DNA from: Pedobacter fastidiosus
GTDB taxonomy: Bacteria > Bacteroidota > Bacteroidia > Sphingobacteriales > Sphingobacteriaceae
Direction of reading: 5' to 3'
Length of the DNA stretch: 64,000 nt
Assembly (NCBI RefSeq): GCF_014306625.1
Contig: NZ_JACRYL010000008.1
Location: 194,208-258,207, forward strand
The notes under the pieces were generated by a model. The model was given only the letters and a program-made list of their open reading frames with translations, was not told the origin of the DNA and made no database searches. Position 1 is the first letter of the stretch; each line of letters begins with the position of its first letter. The position numbers and the translations under genes are program-made. This document shows positions 61,674 through 64,000 of this stretch, piece after piece.

Positions 61674-62789
61674 ATGAATAGAAGAAAATTTTTAGCGGGC
61701 ACTGCAGCAACTGTAGTTATTGCCGGGACCTCAGTCTATCTGCTAAGTGATAAGCATAACTTTGAAAGATCGGATTCCGCTCTTGAGCAAAACAAAAAAA
61801 CTGGCCTGAAAGCTGATGAGATAAAGATTTTATCCCTTGCTTCCCTCGCTCCAAGCGGTCACAATACACAGCCGTGGTTTATTAAATGCGTTGCTCCATA
61901 CCAATGGATCATCTGCAATGATAAAAGAAGGTGGCTGCCAGCTGTTGATCCTACCCAACGGGAAACAATCTTATCAATAGGCACTTTCCTGCAGAACCTG
62001 GAGTATGCCGCAGATAGCTTGGGATATAGGACCCATTTTAAACTTATGGCATCAACCAACCAACAGGAGGAGGTGATGGAGGTAAAACTCTTTGAATCGG
62101 ACAATCGCTTTAGCTTTGATGTAGAATGTATAAAACAGCGTAGAACAGTGCGATCGAATTTGCTATCAGATCCATTAAAGATAGAAGACTTGAGGTATTT
62201 AATTAGCGAGGATAAGGATTTAATCCATTTTATCCCGGGTTTATCAAGACAATATGAATACATCAATGAACAGACGATTGAAGCGAATAAAATCCAGTCT
62301 TACCGGAATACTGCCCAAAGGGAACTTGCGAACTGGATCCGCTTTTCCTCGGCAGAGGCAAAAAAAAAGCTTGATGGGCTGACTACCGGAAGCATGGAAA
62401 TTGAAGGCGTTCCTGGCTGGGTGGTGAGGAATTTTTACGATCAGAAAAATGTGATGTCAAAAAGTTTTAGGGATAAAGGTATAGCTCAGGTAGAAAAGCA
62501 GGTCGCCTCATCTGCAGGCTGGTTTTTGATTACAAGCAAAGTGGATTCAGTTGGAGCGTTAATTGAAACTGGAAAGATGATGCAACGACTTTTTTTAAAA
62601 GTAAGAGATAAGAATATAGGCATTCATCCGATGACACAGATACTCGAAGAGCCGTCCATAAAGCAAAGCCTGAACACTTCTGTAGGAATAAAGGATCAAA
62701 TACAGTTCATTCTCCGGACGGGTTATGTAAAAAACTATCCTGATCCGGTTTCATTAAGGCGACCATTAGATATGTTTGTCAGGAGCTAA
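61674..62789 (+). CDS. Acg-family nitroreductase-like protein with Tat-type signal
   Basis: 371 residues. N-terminal N-R-R-K-F-L-A-G-T-A-A-T-V-V-I-A-G looks like a twin-arginine signal, then the nitroreductase folds with L-A-P-S-G-H-N-T-Q-P-W-F (FMN region) and R-R-T-V-R-S. The Acg group (Rv2032 in Mycobacterium, part of the DosR regulon) binds FMN weakly and is large (about 330 residues). It follows fba by 33 bp, so it may be in the HAD-xfp-fba run. A decayed copy of its 3' end lies at 63017-63073. Confidence 0.88.
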   Translation: MNRRKFLAGTAATVVIAGTSVYLLSDKHNFERSDSALEQNKKTGLKADEIKILSLASLAPSGHNTQPWFIKCVAPYQWIICNDKRRWLPAVDPTQRETILSIGTFLQNLEYAADSLGYRTHFKLMASTNQQEEVMEVKLFESDNRFSFDVECIKQRRTVRSNLLSDPLKIEDLRYLISEDKDLIHFIPGLSRQYEYINEQTIEANKIQSYRNTAQRELANWIRFSSAEAKKKLDGLTTGSMEIEGVPGWVVRNFYDQKNVMSKSFRDKGIAQVEKQVASSAGWFLITSKVDSVGALIETGKMMQRLFLKVRDKNIGIHPMTQILEEPSIKQSLNTSVGIKDQIQFILRTGYVKNYPDPVSLRRPLDMFVRS

Positions 62790-62954
62790 AAGTTGACTCG
62801 ACGTAAGAATTAGCTGCCGATTTTAATATCAATTATCAAATTTCTATAGTGAAAGAGCAGTATATAACTTTATAAGAGTTAGAACATGGTCTTGATTTTA
62901 TTTATTAAACTGTTTCAAAATTGTCTAGCAACCTCCCACTAAATTTTGAAATGA

Positions 62955-63018
62955 TGTGAAAATTTAGCAAACTCCTGCAATTCAGACAAGAAAAAATTCG
63001 AAATTTTCCAGTAAGAGC
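62955..63018 (-). pseudogene. Short remnant of the same serine recombinase tail
   Basis: About 64 bp that aligns by eye with 3121-3198 (about 50 identities with one 12-bp gap), same orientation, including CTCCTGCAA and CAAGAAAAA blocks. It is far too short to be a gene. It lies 0.2 kb after the nitroreductase and directly before the decayed copy of its end. The flanking 62790-62954 shows nothing else. Confidence 0.55.
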
Positions 63019-63073
63019 TATGTAAAGGATTATCCTGACCTGGCTTCATGAAGACGCAGGTAGATTTTTGATA
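63017..63073 (+). pseudogene. Decayed copy of the 3' end of the Acg-like nitroreductase
   Basis: GCTATGTAAAGGATTATCCT and the next about 30 bases follow the pattern of 62724-62780 at about 75-80% by eye, with a shifted and broken frame. It probably derives from a second acg-like gene whose body was lost, joined to the recombinase fragment. Confidence 0.5.
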
Positions 63074-63115
63074 CGGTACTAATTATTACTTCAACCTTTA
63101 TGAACCCTCAAAAAA

Positions 63116-63571
63116 ATGAAAACAACAAGAGGACAAAATTACTTGATAATGTTATTGGGCTTTCTCGGTTTAGGAGCACTTTTCGGTGGTGGTGCATTGA
63201 TCATTTCACCGAGTGGCGATTTATTAGGAATGCCATTATTTCTTCTTGAAAGCTCGCCCTTCACGGACTTTTTAATACCCGGATTGATTTTGTTCATACT
63301 CCTTGGGATCATGCCTTGCATGTTAATATTTGCTCTGATCAGAAAACCGGCATCTGCATTTGCCGAAAAACTGAACTGCTATCATGATATGCTCTGGCCC
63401 TGGACTTTTAGTGTTTATATATCATTTATACTGATAACTTGGATACAGCTTGAAATGGTATTTTTACAAGCTGTAAGCTGGCTGCATACCTTTTACATGT
63501 TGCTTGCCATCGCTATACTATTTGTTGCCTTATTGCCAACAGTCAGAGTACAGTATAGAAAACCAGTTTAA
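63116..63571 (+). CDS. Hypothetical four-helix membrane protein
   Basis: 151 residues with about four hydrophobic segments (11-32, 53-77, 96-115, 120-142). The N-terminal part has M-L-L-G-F-L-G-L-G-A-L-F-G-G-G and S-P-S-G-D-L-L-G-M-P, followed by F-L-I-P-G-L-I-L-F, a form seen in many small Bacteroidetes/Firmicutes membrane proteins. No function recognised. It is single and its flanks contain decayed DNA. Confidence 0.65.
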   Translation: MKTTRGQNYLIMLLGFLGLGALFGGGALIISPSGDLLGMPLFLLESSPFTDFLIPGLILFILLGIMPCMLIFALIRKPASAFAEKLNCYHDMLWPWTFSVYISFILITWIQLEMVFLQAVSWLHTFYMLLAIAILFVALLPTVRVQYRKPV

Positions 63572-63830
63572 CAAAATCAAAAAAGCCCATGCTTATTTCA
63601 ATGGAATTACTCTCTTCGCTCTAACTGGAGTCCTTATTGGCAGGGTTAGCTTATCTATACGGTTTAATGAAATCGTACACTATTTTTTTAATAGCTAAGC
63701 GAATATCATCTAAAAGGTTCAGCTATGCTCAACTAGCGGGCTGACCTGCACAGAGGTATTTCAGACTTGTATTAAGAACCGGGCACCCTATATACCATCT
63801 ACGTCAGCCTTTAATTTCTTTAAGCAAGGT

Positions 63831-63951
63831 GGGGTCAATGCTATGTCGCTTATCCACTCAAGAAAAATTATTATCAAAGAACTTAAAAATATCGAAAATC
63901 AAATTTTAAAATAATGACTCCCTTTTGGATAAACCGCTTCAAATTGACCCC
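63831..63951. repeat. Inverted 9-bp repeats near the right edge, possible IS21-type end
   Basis: GGGGTCAAT (63831-63839) and ATTGACCCC (63943-63951) enclose 103 bp without a recognised gene. The sequence CCGCTTCAAATTGACCC recalls the multiple terminal repeats of Bacteroidetes IS21-like elements, but no transposase is visible, so it is either a relic or the start of an element beyond the window. 63572-63830 shows no recognisable gene. Confidence 0.25.
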
Positions 63952-64000
63952 TCTTCGCCAATCTAAAAAGTTCCCCTTAGCCGAGTTAATTTGATAAGGT

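Noticed and set aside
63504..63698. 64-residue ORF on the + strand after the last membrane protein
   Set aside because: It starts inside the 63116 gene in another frame and has no recognisable features; it may be relic DNA.
1..64000. Whole window as a mobile island bounded by recombinase fragments
   Set aside because: Core metabolic genes (icd, sdhCAB, fumC) lie inside, no integrase, attachment sites or transfer genes are visible, and the fragments are only C-terminal relics.
1..64000. tRNA, rRNA, CRISPR or riboswitch
   Set aside because: No cloverleaf-like, repeat-spacer or conserved aptamer pattern was found by reading.

Overview
The window looks like chromosomal DNA of a Bacteroidota, most likely a Sphingobacteriaceae member (Pedobacter/Mucilaginibacter type). 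Evidence: gene starts lack Shine-Dalgarno sequences and sit in A-rich leaders; promoter -7 elements fit the Bacteroidetes form TAnnTTTG; and families typical of the group occur (DUF5706/PycTM, DUF983, BamA-like OMP N-terminus, AraC and Crp/Fnr regulators of Bacteroidetes type, SdhCAB order). No rRNA, tRNA or CRISPR array was recognised.

Layout. 1-4.7 kb: left edge with an OMP gene running off the window, a PycTM (Pycsar-effector-like) protein with a decayed HD domain, YceI, DoxX, the C-terminal stump of a serine recombinase, a lone receiver protein and a DUF983 gene broken by an in-frame stop. 4.8-10.8 kb: isocitrate dehydrogenase, a Crp/Fnr regulator, tandem methyltransferases, two unknown genes and an alpha-oxoamine synthase-like PLP enzyme. 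10.8-16.1 kb: a 1176-residue CheB-CheR-PAS-kinase, DUF1275 and DUF6544. 16.1-24.2 kb: a C4-dicarboxylate run fumC-porin-DASS carrier-sdhCAB and a divergent tautomerase. 24.2-45 kb: universal stress proteins, BON and SHOCT proteins, two P-type ATPases, acetate kinase, SDR-CbpA-CbpM, two L,D-transpeptidase-like proteins, and in the middle a FixL-like kinase with a receiver-Crp/Fnr fusion. 45-49.7 kb: GH130, MlaEFD lipid transport and a PRC-barrel protein. 49.7-62.8 kb: HAD enzymes, succinate-semialdehyde dehydrogenase, three more BON proteins, an AraC regulator, SHOCT, cupin, phosphoketolase, class I aldolase and an Acg-type nitroreductase. 62.8-64 kb: decayed fragments, a small membrane protein and a possible IS end.

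How it fits together. I read this as a low-oxygen/energy-stress island. The kinase at 34082 carries the FixL heme-PAS signature (His62 and Arg82 correspond to FixL His200 and Arg220). Its partner, overlapping by 26 bp, joins a receiver to a Crp/Fnr domain with an FNR-like recognition helix (E-T-V-S-R), i.e. FixJ and FixK in one chain. Eleven FNR-type boxes (TGAT-N4-ATCA or close variants) lie upstream of genes across the window: the fumC run, the tautomerase, all four USPs, acetate kinase, the kinase itself, the SDR-CbpA run, the BON/AraC pair and the PLP enzyme. Several are phased at about -41.5 or -62.5 to a recognisable -7 element. A second, apparently undescribed, 37-bp bipartite element (GTGTGAAT-N3-RCAA ... 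ATAAC at fixed spacing, followed about 25 bp later by a -7-like sequence) precedes five other units: the L,D-transpeptidase, mlaEFD, SHOCT-cupin, a BON gene and HAD-phosphoketolase-aldolase. Phosphoketolase plus acetate kinase would give substrate-level ATP through acetyl phosphate. Fumarase, the dicarboxylate carrier and Sdh/Frd would handle fumarate/succinate, and the USP, BON, CbpA and envelope genes would protect resting cells.
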